Source of the DNA: Scatophagus argus
Lineage: Eukaryota; Chordata; Actinopteri; Scatophagidae
Direction: 5' to 3'
NCBI RefSeq assembly: GCF_020382885.2
Contig: NC_058496.1
Coordinates: 6,688,501-6,752,500, forward strand
Length of the DNA stretch: 64,000 nt
The position numbers and the translations under genes were made by a program. Numbering within the stretch: the first letter of the stretch is position 1; every line of letters starts with the position of its first letter. Shown here piece by piece: positions 38,936-50,837 of this stretch. The notes under the pieces were generated by a model. It ran no database searches, was not told where the DNA came from, and saw only the letters and a program-made list of their open reading frames with translations.

Positions 38936-40363
38936 CTAAGTGTATTTTCCATTGTGCTAAATTATTCATATTGTGGACATGTATATAATATGAAGTTCAG
39001 GTCAGGAATGGCTATACATGATTTTACTGTATATTAAATTGAGCTGTAGTTTACTCTCTCTTGCATCAGTGGCTGTAAACATCAGAAAAATAACTCGGTA
39101 TTGAAAACACATGCTCGATCTCAGCTGCATTTAAAATTCAACTGAACTGGCTGAAAAAACCTTAAAAGTTGTGAAAAAAAACGCTTGTGTAAACATATCT
39201 CTATACATAAATATCACTGATCATTATGACAAATCTCCAACCAGGTTCATGTCTCAGTGCAGGGCTGCACTATTAATAAATGTAATGTGAAAAGAAAGAC
39301 CAAATTAGAGAAACAAGAAACCAAAGGATCTTTATTTAAATCATTTTACTTTAAAAATATATCAACGCTGCAGGTTTAAGAGGTTGTTTGCTTCCCACAG
39401 GCTAACCTTTATTTTGAAAAGAGTTTTGTTTGTGTTGCATTATGTTAGGGTTTTACTGTCATGTGGTCCAAATAATGTTTTTAGGAACATTGTCAACTGA
39501 TATGAACGTATTATACGGCAAACGATTGTTCATATGGAAACATGAGTGAGTAATCCTTTCCTCTATCATGCACATCTCTATGGCCACAAAGGAGAAATAC
39601 AGAACTTAGTATTATTTTCTTATTCTGTTAGAGAAAAACATAGTTTTTTGGGAAAACACTCGTCTTTTATCTAACTAACTTTATATCCTCTGGAGCCCTC
39701 TTTTTATTTGTGAGATATGCCACTATTGTCACTGTTTGCTGCTTAGTTCTGAGAAGCAGGTTGCGACAAGGTATTTAATGGAGGCCGTGCACTCGCTCTT
39801 TTCATTTCAGTGACCTCGGGTGAACAACAAGGATAATCAACACCCACCATCATACCGAGTCTGAGCCATTAGAGGCTGTTTGGAGCCCTTTGATTTGCAT
39901 CTGAGCATGCTTACATGTACACAGTTCAGCTGATACTCACTCATATCGCAGGTTTCAAGTTTTGGGGGTAAGTTGCATCCTGATATTCCACGTGCGGTTA
40001 TCCCTCCATAGGCCTGCGTGAATAAAGAAGATTGGTTAAATACAAATATTACCATGAAAACTGACCTGACAGAGGTCAATGGGAGAGAGCTGTTGTGTCC
40101 CTTGTGGTTAACATCAGAAATGATATTCAGATTTATTATTAACAAGATGTTGCCATCATCCAGGGAAAAATTTAACTTGTTCGATGCTTTGGTTTTGACT
40201 AAATACTTGCAAAACTTTCCCATCAAGCTCAGCTGTGCTTTGTTTAGTGCCAATTAGTAAATGTTAGCTACTTAACCTCATGCATGCGAATCATTAGCAG
40301 GTTAGCATTGTTGTGGCCATGTCAAAGCTAAAGTAAATAGCTAATGTCAATGTTACTCCACAG
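38936..40363. other. Intergenic DNA, no gene seen
   Basis: AT-rich, without repeat ends or recognisable exons. The overlapping ORFs at 39837-40257 on opposite strands have no motif and are treated as chance. Confidence 0.5.
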
Positions 40364-40662
40364 CAGTGGTGGAAAGTAACTAAGTACATATACTCAGGTA
40401 CTGTACTTGTATTTTACTTCAGTATTTCCATTTTATGGTACTTTTAAGTCAACATAAAATTCTGATGTATTATTACATAATGTTTGTAATATTTTGTAAT
40501 AGGCCACTTTGCACAATGTGTCTTTTCTATTTTTTGGTACTTTAAGCATGTTTTATACTTTGATACTTTCATTTAAGTACATTTTTGATTTGCAGGATTT
40601 TTATTTGTAACAGTACAGATTATTTTTAGTACTGCTACCTTTACTTCAGTAATCCACCACTG
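40364..40662. mobile_element. MITE, probable hAT type
   Basis: A 299-bp element with perfect 9-bp terminal inverted repeats, CAGTGGTGG (40364-40372) and CCACCACTG (40654-40662). The interior is rich in 'agtac/gtact' words typical of an abundant fish MITE. The 8 flanking bases (ctccacag and ctccttaa) agree at 5 of 8 positions, consistent with an eroded hAT-style 8-bp target duplication but not proof of it. No coding capacity. Confidence 0.65.
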
Positions 40663-42256
40663 CTCCTTAACCTTACAGAGCCGCAAAAGAAAAATATCAT
40701 CTACTCGTCTCCTTAGCACACACATCCAGGCAGCACATCAGGCAGGCTTGATGTTAAATGAGAGCTTGAAGGAGTCATCACATTCTAAATAAATGTTCAC
40801 TGAACTTTGTCTTGCCTGGGAAGATCTCTGAATTGTCACAGCAAGACGCCAGTCGAGGCAGAAAATGTGGACACATGGGGTACCACTGAATGGACGCAAA
40901 GCAGCCTTTCATTTCCACAGGATTGTTAGGAATGATATCTAGCCTCCAGGGCATTCAGACTCAGAACAGGATGTGCTGATTGGCAGTAATCAACGATCCG
41001 TGTCCTACTGAGTGAACGAGCACTGTTAACCTCAAACAAGCCTGTAACACAATCTAAATGACAGTTACTGACAAATTAGTCCTTGGAAACAATAATTCAA
41101 TTCAAGTGGAGAAAGAATGAGACAGGAATTATCTGAACTGCATCATTTGTTGCAGTGCTAGTAATTACAGTATAATTAATGCTTTACTCATTCATTTCAT
41201 TTGATTAATACACTCATTCAGGGATACATAATATCTTGAATCTTAAAGCCATATCAAAGCTATGATAGGTAACGTGTTCTAAGAGCATTTTTGTTTGCTT
41301 TTCTGTAACAAACAACCTTTATAAGATAAGATTGTAATTCAGGCTGTCTGGTAGATAAGCGTTGTGTCTGACTCAGTCTCTGTCTTTCAACGTTGAAGGA
41401 TTATGAGGTTTAGAGACGGTATTTATGAACTCGGCAGTGTTTACTCACGATAGGAAGACATGATCCTGCAAAACCAACTGAATCAAAACAGTAAGACTAT
41501 CGGAGCCATGTAAGACCCATGCAAAACCACATGGCAGATCTCTTTGTATGTTTATCCTCCATTAGTCACCTGCTATGCACAGACTTTGAAGGCTGGATTG
41601 TTTGACTCCAGAGACAAGCTGTCTGCACTTAGAGGCCCAAGATGGTGACTCATCAGGTCACCTTCCTCTTTATTTCTTGATGGTTTTTCCCCCCTTGCGC
41701 TTTGTGTTTGGCCTTGGTGCTAGATGCTCTCTGAAGACTGTGCCTGAGAAGCTTGTGATGTACTGTGATGGATTTTCAGGCTGTACATCGTTATTGTGTA
41801 AAGCAGCTATTCAGTCAAGTGTCACTTAACAAAAGAGTTTGTGTCACTGAAGTGTCTGTTGTTACTGTCACTCTCAAGAGCTGATGATCGCCTTCATTGA
41901 CTCGTCTGTGTAGTCACGACTGTTCACAAGCTCTTCAAGCTCAGGACTTCTTGTCCACACACTACAAAGTGTTGAGAACCAAGGGCCTTTCATAGCATCA
42001 AGCTTTCGAAAGGGGCAGCATAAAGCTGAAGTATTTTAAAGTAGTCTGAAGTCTTTTAGAATTAAGGATTTGTGTCGTTTCCAGGCATCTTGGGTGAATT
42101 GTCCCAAACAGTACTGTCCTTCCCTTTGAACAAGATTACCCAGCTGCTGGTGGTCATGTGCAAAGAACAACATCCCATGATGTTTCTATTGCTTGTACTG
42201 TAAATACTGCTTTAATGAATTTATGAGTCAAAAACACATGCTCCCCCCCCAGACAG
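40663..42256. other. Intergenic DNA, no gene seen
   Basis: No exon, repeat boundary or RNA gene recognised. Short ORFs only. Confidence 0.5.
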
Positions 42257-42268
42257 CCTACTTGTTTA

Positions 42269-42588
42269 TCCATCCATCTTCTATACCACTTAACCGTCAG
42301 GGTCGCAGGGGAGCTGGAGCCTATCCCAGCTGACTACAGGCGAGAGGCGGGGTACACCCTGGACTGGTCGCCAGTCAATCGCAGGGCCAAAACACAAAGA
42401 CAGAAAACCACACACTCTCACCTAGGGGCAATTTAGAGTAGCCAATTAACCTAATGTGCATATTTTTTGGTATTGTGGGAGGGAGAAAACCCACACAGGC
42501 ACAGGGAGAACATGCAAACTCCACATAGAAGGGCCCAGACCGGGATTCGAACCTGGAACCCACTTGCTATGAGGCAACAGTGATGTCC
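42269..42588 (-). mobile_element. tRNA-like SINE with 12-bp target-site duplication
   Basis: A 320-bp SINE flanked by a perfect direct repeat cctacttgttta at 42257-42268 and 42589-42600. On the minus strand it begins at a 5'-truncated head (atcactgttgcctcatagca) with a B-box-like ggttcgaatcccgg. It runs through the shared body (gtcagctgggataggctcca) and ends in a ggatggataa tail. The target duplication and the head/tail polarity indicate LINE-style reverse transcription. This is the best-preserved of the three copies in the window. Confidence 0.9.
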
Positions 42589-42600
42589 CCTACTTGTTTA

Positions 42601-44560
42601 GCGATGAAGAAATAAAATACATAATGTCTAACAGTATGACCGCAGCCACACAGTATTTACACTCCTACATGTATGTACTACAGAACATGCAATACAAAAC
42701 CCTTAAATGTCTTGAAATCAGGGCAATTATACTGTACAGTGTGCCCTTCTTCCCAATTTAGCAGATTACATGAATGAGCGAAAAGTGTCTTGAAACAAAT
42801 GCAGCTAGTTATTAGAACCAAGCGTTAAACAACATGAACTACCTGGTCCCTTTGTTTCCATCAATAATAAAAAAAAAAAAAAAAAGAAAAAAGAAAAGAT
42901 CTTCTGTGAACTTTTTACATCACAGCACAGATAAAGGCTCACAGGCTTTAAACGTTCAACCAAAAATGTCAGACAAATGTCAGAATCAGAAGCAAGATAA
43001 AAGTGTTTTGAAATGCTTTTTCAGCTTTTGTCTTTATGTCTCACTGCCTTAAGTGTCTGCTACTGACTTAACAACAACAGGAAATTCTGATACATTGAGA
43101 CTCATTAAAAAAAAAACACTTAATCATTTTAATAATATTAGAGTACGTCTGGCTGCAAAGCTCCTCTGCAGCTCATGTTATCTTCTGCTTTCCCCCCTTT
43201 TCTCCTGCAATTATAATTCCCACATAATTTCTAAAAGCAGCCTTTGACTTGGAAGGACAAGAGATTAACTCGACGGTTTCCTGTGCTGGTTCTTTACTGG
43301 TTTAATTACTTCACCGTGTTATGCCCCACACTTAGGCAGCCTTATGGGGTGAACAACCACAGAAAAAAAATACATCCCTGGGATTGATTAACATTAAAAG
43401 AAAGACAAACAAACAAGGTGCTACATTAACACCACAGAAGGCGCAAAGCTCAAACACAACAACAGTAACAAATCCCACACCAAGAAGCATCAATACCTGC
43501 AGTCCCCACTCCAGAAGCCTCCACTTCAGGTGCTGCCAAAGATCTTTTATAACACTCCCCTCCCAAGTCAGGTGCACCTCATTGAGCAATTAGGATGTAG
43601 AACACCTGGTGATGAGGAGAGAAGACAGGAGGGGAGAAGGGACAAACAGCACAGCACGTAACAAGCAGCAATTCTGACTCAGACATGACATTTTCAGACT
43701 GACTGAAAACTTAATTCTATTTATTTTAACACTGCTTTTTCACTGGTTTGTGTGTGTATTTCATCGCTGTCCCATGTTTTGACTTCTCTCAGTGACCTCA
43801 AGGATAAGTTCTGGCTTACCTCTGCCTAAACAGATCCTGCAGACAGTGGGCTGAGCACTGATTTGTTGCATGCAGGAAGGAAAGTGTTGAGAGTTAACCT
43901 CTATTGATTACAGCCAAACACTTGTGGCTTTAAATGAAAGCGTCAAAGCCTCAGGCACACCGACTACAACTTCCCCTGTGAACGCCACATCAGGATGTCC
44001 GACGTCGGGCTTGCCATCTGGCTTCACACCAGAAAACCGATTCAGCATCAATTCACTAATGGCAGCATATAGCCGTGATTGTTTTGGCTTGTTTAGGGAG
44101 AAACTGGGAGTCAGTTTGCACAGTTTCACCACACCAACAGAGCTGCTTCTCTAGCAGCTACAAGGCCAATCAACATTCAGACATGGCCTCGCCTCCTTAT
44201 CAGCCTGCCCCTTACTCTCTTTTACAAATATTTGTGACCAGTGAAGGACGTCAGTTCAAACATTAGAGCAACTGCTGCATGAATCCAGACAGCACTTGGG
44301 CCTTTGGCACACTCATTAATAAATGTTTTTATTTTTCTGTATTTTTTAGAGCAAGGACTGTTATAGTGAGCCCTTACTGAAGTTAAAAACACCAAAATGG
44401 AAAAAATAATTAAAAACATAAATGGTGGAAGTCTAACTTCTCTTTATCCTACAAAAATATCTTGTGTTAGTGTTCTGTAGCTGCATTGTACAAGATTTTC
44501 CGTCGAGATTATGCTGGCTAAACTATCTTGCATGGATACACACGCGTCAGCTCTTTCAGT
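42601..44560. other. Intergenic DNA, no gene seen
   Basis: Contains an A-run near 42849-42866. The block at about 43320-43600 (aggtgcacctcattgagcaa and neighbours) may be an old dispersed repeat, but no second copy was found here. No coding exon supported. Confidence 0.45.
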
Positions 44561-44589
44561 CAGAGCTGTCAGTCAAGTTTAAAGGCTGA

Positions 44590-44854
44590 TATAAAACGCG
44601 AGCCATCCGCGTCAGCCGGACTACACCTGTGGCTCGCCTGGCGGCATGTCACGTCTGTCCACGCCACGCGAAGCTGCGCTGCCACCTGAGACACAGACGG
44701 GTCAGGGTGGGGATGCGTGGCTTCAGTGCTGATCAGAGACCCGTGCGCTGATTTGTGTGCGGAGCGCGCATCTGTCCAGAGGCAGCGGCTGCCTCCGCGC
44801 TGGATCTCCCCTGCGCGCACATTCTGTGTCTGAGAACTGCGAAATCAACACACG
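44590..44854 (+). promoter_or_regulatory. Candidate TATA promoter and non-coding first exon of prlhr2
   Basis: TATAAAA at 44590-44596 sits at the edge of a GC- and CpG-rich block (about 44590-44825), unusual for the surrounding AT-rich DNA. A strong donor, cacg/gtaagt, follows at 44854/44855. A matching acceptor (cacccctccag) ends at 46461, only 20 bases before the receptor ATG at 46482. This fits a first exon of roughly 235 bases and a 1.6-kb leader intron. It is inferred from signals alone. Confidence 0.45.
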
Positions 44855-46481
44855 GTAAGTGTGCTACTTTTCCTCCAACTCGAGATGCGAAATTGGTCAA
44901 TTTAGCTAAGCCTGATTATAGAAGAGAGAAAAACGGAAATGAATAGACATGCTTCTATTCTTTGTCACTGCAATTCAGAATTTAAATAAAAGCTTTTCTG
45001 ACTTTTTGTGCTTTAGTTGAAAGGATTTTTAATTTCTTTATGATAAGAGCTCGGTTTGTTCCATAGAGACTTTTCTATATCTGCAGTCTCCCTCTCTTTA
45101 CATCGCAGTAGTCCAAGGCTGCATCTCCTTTTGACGCAACAGATTATTACTTTGCATTAATGGTTGAACCGATTTGTCCAGAGTGCATTTATTCAGATAG
45201 AAAAGCAAAGAGAAAAATGAATTTATTAAAAATACCTGCTCTGTTAGGCACAGCAGGTCAGTTGGGAGCCTAAAACGCTGACTTATAGGCCTACATTTTT
45301 TCATGCTCGTAAATATATTGTGTGGATTATATTATGAAAAGTGGATTATTACTGCTTTGACATGATAGCGACGCGTCAGTCCGCTGCAGAGATGAGTTTT
45401 GTCATTGTGATTTCAGCAGGGAGAGTTCAGGCTTTGATTATTATGAAGACAATTTAAAAAAAAAAAATAAAAGGGTGAAATCAAGAAATCTGATTTCATT
45501 TTTAAAGCTCGATATCCCACACCACGTATTTGCTTTAAGGGGTTTTACAATTTGTGCAGCCCTCCATCCTAGACTCTCCATCAGGTAACAGACATGCAAC
45601 ATATGAAACATGTTTATGTAGTGTAACAATTAAATTTTACACTGTTAACCTCAAGAATTTCGATCGATTTCCATATGAAAAATTGTGGGAGTTTGGGACA
45701 GTTTGAATAAATCTGAGACAGAAAACTATCTTCTAATGTTTGGCACATATAACAACAAAGCGTTTGTCTTTCTTTTTCATCTGATCCACCATTTTCATAG
45801 AAATCAATACACTTTGAGATAACTGAAATTTTCTACAAGAACTCCACAAAACAAGCTTTTAAAACAGCAGAAAATCTGTACAGTAAATGCACCAAATGTG
45901 TCCCTGCTGTATCCCACATGCCGTTTACATCTCAGTTGGGCTAAACATAAATGAATTGAATGGAATTGGAATCAGCAGGTCCTTCTGCATGCGCACATAA
46001 ACTAAAGCATTCAATAGACGACAGCATGCTTGAGTCACGCTGCAGCATTTGCTTTTGCATTCAGTGTTTGTATTGAAATGACAGAAAGACAAATGACTCA
46101 CTATGACAGACGAGCTCCAATATGTTTGAGCTGAATTAAATCAAACACATTTAAGACTTCAAACAGAAAGACAGAAGCAAAGTTTTTAATTGACTTAGTC
46201 AGGGGAGACTTTTTATTTTCTAACCAAAGAGAGTTGCTCTAGGGATTTTCCCTTTGGGGCTGTGTAGGGCTGAAAATTTAATATCACGAGGACAAGAACC
46301 ACAATTGGATGGAGGACCTTGCTCTTTAACGGCCTATCTGCCTTTACACAGACTCCTAATAAAAGGGAAAATTTCCATTGAAACAAATTAAATTGGCACA
46401 AACTGTACAAGGCATAGTCCTGCTTTGGCAGTGTGATGTGATCGCGATTCCACCCCTCCAGGTTGACATCAGCCTTTTGGG

Positions 46482-48547
46482 ATGGAGAGCGCAGGCAGTG
46501 GCTGGGCAGCAGAGCTCACCCCCCCATGCGTGATGCACGAGGTGAACGGGAACGACACCGGCCAGGTCTTCGAGGTGGCGCTGCAGAACGGCTCCTCCAA
46601 GCGCAGCCCTCAGTTTGTGGGTGTAGAGCTGCTACAGTCCTTCAAGCTGCTCATCATTCCCTGCTACACCTTGGTGGCTCTGGTGGGCATCTTTGGCAAC
46701 TACCTGCTCCTCTATGTCATTTGCCGCACCCGCAAGATGCACAACGTCACCAACTTTTTTATTGGAAACCTGGCCTTCTCTGACATGCTGATGTGTGCTA
46801 CGTGTGTCCCCTTCACGCTGGCCTACGCCTTCAACCCACACGGCTGGGTCTTTGGCCGTTTCATGTGCTACCTGGTGTACCTCATCCAGCCTGTGACGGT
46901 GTATGTGTCAGTCTTCACTCTCACTGCCATTGGTGTGGACAGGTAAGTCATACATAGTCAGAGAGCTGTGGGCAGATTCTGTTGATAATCCCTCTGGGGA
47001 ATTCTGTTGAAGCTTATTTACATGCATTCTGCATTTTGCTAACATGTCTTACAGTATGTGCCAGCAGATGAGCAGCAAAGGGAAAGGTTTTCATTCAGAG
47101 GCATGTGTTCACACCTACTTAATCACCCGGCTATAAACTGCACATTAAAGAAGAAGAAATCTGGTGCATAATTCCTCTCAGTGAAAGTTATCTTTTGTAA
47201 GAAGATCGCACAAAATTGCAGTGGCAGATGCAAATGTGTGCAGCTGGATGTAATGGATTTTTATGCCAGCTCTAAATATAACTGCGTTTTCAGTTTGAAA
47301 CGGAACAAACGCAAGCATAACTCCAGCATGTAAGACAATAATTTGGCCCACACTTTTTCTTAAGTCTTCCTTAATGTAAACAAGTCCAACCTGTACTGGT
47401 ACACAGTTTCAGAGATGATAGATATGAACCTGTCTGAATGGAGAACAGAATGGATGGAAGAGGATTCATCAGAGTACACTTTCCCCCACTGCTCATAACT
47501 CCTCGGTTTTGTGCTTCCTGACAACATGTTGTGTGCCAGAAGCCCAAATCCTTTTTTGAGTGTTGACCTTGTCTCCAGTGGCAGAGCTGAAATGATTTTT
47601 TTTTTTTTGAATTATAAACATGTGTTGTTGTTTTTTTTGCTTTGTTTTGGGGTGTCAATTTGTACTTGGTGCATTCTCAGGTCATCGAGACTGTATTTGA
47701 GGCTGTATTTTCTGTTCTGTCAATTAAAGCCTGTACTCTCATTTGCACGTTGATTGCTGATGATTTGTGAATGCGATTTGTTTTTCACTTGTGAAATGAA
47801 CTGAAATTTGGCATGTTTCCATAGTTTTTTCTCAATAGTTCAGGTGTATCAAATCTAACTGAATTCTGGTCAAACAAACTGAGGTTGTCTTCTTCTGTGC
47901 TTCTTCCTAGGTACTACGCCACAGTTCATCCCCTGAAAAAGCGCATCACAGTCTTGGCGTGCACCTACCTTCTGTCTGGGATCTGGCTGCTCTCTTGTGG
48001 TCTGGTGGCTCCAGCTGTGGCTCACACCTACCATGTGGAGTTTAAGAATGAGGGCTTCACCATCTGCGAAGAGTTCTGGATGGGCCAGGAGAAGGAGCGG
48101 CTGGCTTACGCCTACAGCACTCTCTTCATCACTTATGTCCTGCCATTGTCAGCGCTCTGCATCTCATACCTGTGCATCTCCGTCAAACTGCGCAACTGTG
48201 TCGTGCCCGGCCACCACACTCAGAGCCAGGCAGAGGCTCAGCGCATGCGCAAACGCAAGACCTTCCGACTGGTGAGCCTGGTGGTGGCAGCGTTTGGCAT
48301 CTGCTGGCTGCCCATCAGCGTTTTCAACGTGCTGCGTGACATTGACATTGACCTGATTGATAAGCGCTACTTTCTGCTCATTCAGCTGCTCTGTCACCTG
48401 TGCGCCATGAGCTCATCCTGCTGTAACCCTTTCCTCTATGCCTGGCTGCATGACCGCTTTCGTGCTGAGCTCCGCAAAATGTTCACGTGCCGCCGTCGCA
48501 TCGGCATCTCGGCCAACAACTGCGCCACAGCCAGCGTGGTTTTGTGA
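46482..48547 (+). CDS. prlhr2: Prolactin-releasing peptide receptor (PRLHR/GPR10 family)
   Basis: A class-A GPCR for RFamide peptides of the prolactin-releasing-peptide group, expected at the plasma membrane of neuroendocrine cells. Two exons, 46482-46942 and 47911-48547, join inside the Arg codon of the DRY motif (AG/G) and give 365 residues. Sequons are at N24 and N36. N73 (1.50), D101 (2.50), the C129-C206 disulfide pair, DRY 153-155, W179, P232, CWLP 285-288 and NPFLY 326-330 are all present. PRLHR signatures include [35 protein letters not shown] and SVKLRN.VVPG.TQSQA. The protein ends in SVVL, close to the PDZ-binding tail of mammalian PRLHR. The fish-specific 'prlhr2' paralogue is preferred because of the adrb3/rab11fip1 neighbourhood and the intron; the paralogue assignment is less certain than the family. 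Confidence 0.9.
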
Positions 48548-50837
48548 AGCTCCTGTGTTTTCGACTAATGCTAACACAGACGTAGATAGGTGTAGATACA
48601 TGTGATTCCTAAATTGGTAGGTGATCCAACTTTCACTCAAGGTAGTCACATTATGCACGTCGAAGTTCAGTAGCCTGGAGTCAAAGATGTTGCCCTGTTG
48701 TTCAACACCACCATTAAAAGAAGACTCCACCAGTTAAGCATTACACACCTGTAACAAACTCGTGATGGAGATGAAGTTCGATACAGCGGGAGCAGAGATA
48801 TCACCTTTTCTCACAATCATCTTGCTTGTTAAAAATCTGGCGCCTACATTACCCACAATTCAACTCGTTTAGCAACAGCCCGAGCGGAGATTTGGGTGTT
48901 ATCAGATTTTGTACAACAAATTATTAGATTTAACATTTATTTTTGAATGCATTTTTTGTTTGATCTGTTTTTGTGAACATGAAAAACAATCGTCTCTTTG
49001 TCATATTAAAATCTCAACTTATTAAAAGTCCTGTATTTTGTTACTGTCAGCAGATCTCATGAAAAGACATGAACCAACAGCTTGTTAGTTTGTCCCTCGA
49101 TACTTTCTGATGTCCCTGCCTTTCTGTGGACCTATAAAAAGAGACTTGATTATTTCCCAGGGGACTAGTTTTCAGCAAATGTTACTCGAGCAGTAAAAAG
49201 TTCGTTGGGGACTATTTTCAGCCACAGATTTGATTTGCTAGCGACTATTTATGGATGGAGCAGGATGGAGTATGTGGGCTTGACTGAGGATAAGCAGTTC
49301 TTGTTCTTGTGTTTTTTCTTATTTGTTGACAATAAGAAAAATATAGTATATCACTGGCCACAAATAAGTATTGCATTTGCATTTCCAACACTGTGTGTTT
49401 ACTCAACATAAAGTAAAACTGGTGACTAAAACAATTATGTAGATTATTATTTCTTGTGTATAAGAAGGTTATATTTCTTTTAAAACGTACACAAAATAAT
49501 TGTAAGAAATGGCAGATGCAAAACAATATAAGTGTGAAATAGTGTATTTATTTGAAATAAAACGAGAATCTTGCTCACTTCTTTCAGAAGTTTTACATGG
49601 ACTGTAGTAGCATCATCATCGAGTCTTCATACATGAAGCTCTCAGGCAGAGAAAGAAGAAAGGTAGCCAACAGCAACCATCCATCCAGCAAATCAGACAG
49701 AAAAGTCATGAAAATATGTGTTGAAGGCACAGGTCTGTACATTCTGAAGATAAATATTGCTTTAATTTCTGCCAAGGCATAAAATAATATTGTCATATAA
49801 AGACATGTGCTGCTTTCATTCTTTAGTGTAGTTCAAATACAAAGACAAGGCTGGTTGGTTACAACTTATACTGTTCCTCTTATGATTACTGTTTGATTAT
49901 CTCTTGGTTTTCTTTTTATAAATACAACACAAAAACACAGTTTGATTGTGTACTATTACTTGCATAATATTTCAAACTATGTACACAGACTAAACAGCCA
50001 TAACGCCTGTGCGATCCAAACTATGTACACGACATAGTAGCTGCTTGTTTTATCTATTGCTGGTTTTCTTTTTGAAGCAAAAATAGGCACGATATCTTTT
50101 TTAGGACTGAACGACCAGCTGACATTCAACTGTGGTGAGTAAAACAAAGAAGGAATGTTTTTAATTGTCTGCTTAAAAAAAAATATAAAAATAAAATGCT
50201 AGTCTTAAGGCTCGACGAAAAAAATCTGAAATAAGACTTCAGTAGTGGAGGGGAAATTCCATGTGCACTTGTTAAATAAAAACTAATGTTGATTCAGCTC
50301 ATGAGGTCCTGAGTTATGACCTTCAGGAATGCACTGAATTCAACAATTTATTGGAAATATATTGATGTGATAAAAGTATTACATTCTTATGTTATCATTC
50401 TCATCAAGGGGGTGTATGAATTTGTAATGGTTGTGTGAGATTAAGTATATGTTCAACACACAGCAACGAGTTACCCAGCGTAAAGAGTAAAAAATGTCCA
50501 GGTAATAGTTTTTATCTGTGTTTTTAGAATATTAAATAAAGCTCAACCCAGGTTTAATCAAGTATAGTATACAACGTAACAAGGTTTTTTAAGCAAATTC
50601 CAGTACCTTAGTGTCAAAACAAATACATTCATTGGCCTATATAATGATTATTTACTTTGTTTGTTATTAGGTAATGTTATTACTTCACATTCCAGCATCC
50701 ACAAACAAATCTGACACTGAAACTAAGAAAAAAAAAAGTGCATATGCTCCGAGACCTTCGTAGAGATTGTGTCTCACAGTACACAGTGACAGCAGTACAA
50801 ACACACACAACAAACACAACTGGGACTGTCTTCTTCC
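48548..50837. other. Convergent intergenic region, 3' UTRs of prlhr2 and rab11fip1
   Basis: The two genes point toward each other across 2.3 kb. Poly(A)-type hexamers for both strands occur: AATAAA on plus near 49556, 50275 and 50535; on minus, TTTATT at 49547 and 50345. No exon or RNA gene was recognised. Confidence 0.5.
49547..49561. terminator. Palindromic bidirectional poly(A) signal candidate
   Basis: TTTATTT-g-AAATAAA is a perfect 7-bp inverted repeat presenting AATAAA on both strands. It lies 1.0 kb past the prlhr2 stop and 1.28 kb past the rab11fip1 stop. It could end both convergent transcripts; no transcript evidence. Confidence 0.4.

Noticed and set aside
42535..42588. tRNA-like B-box sequence
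   Set aside because: It belongs to the head of the SINE; the acceptor stem and anticodon arm of a functional tRNA are absent.
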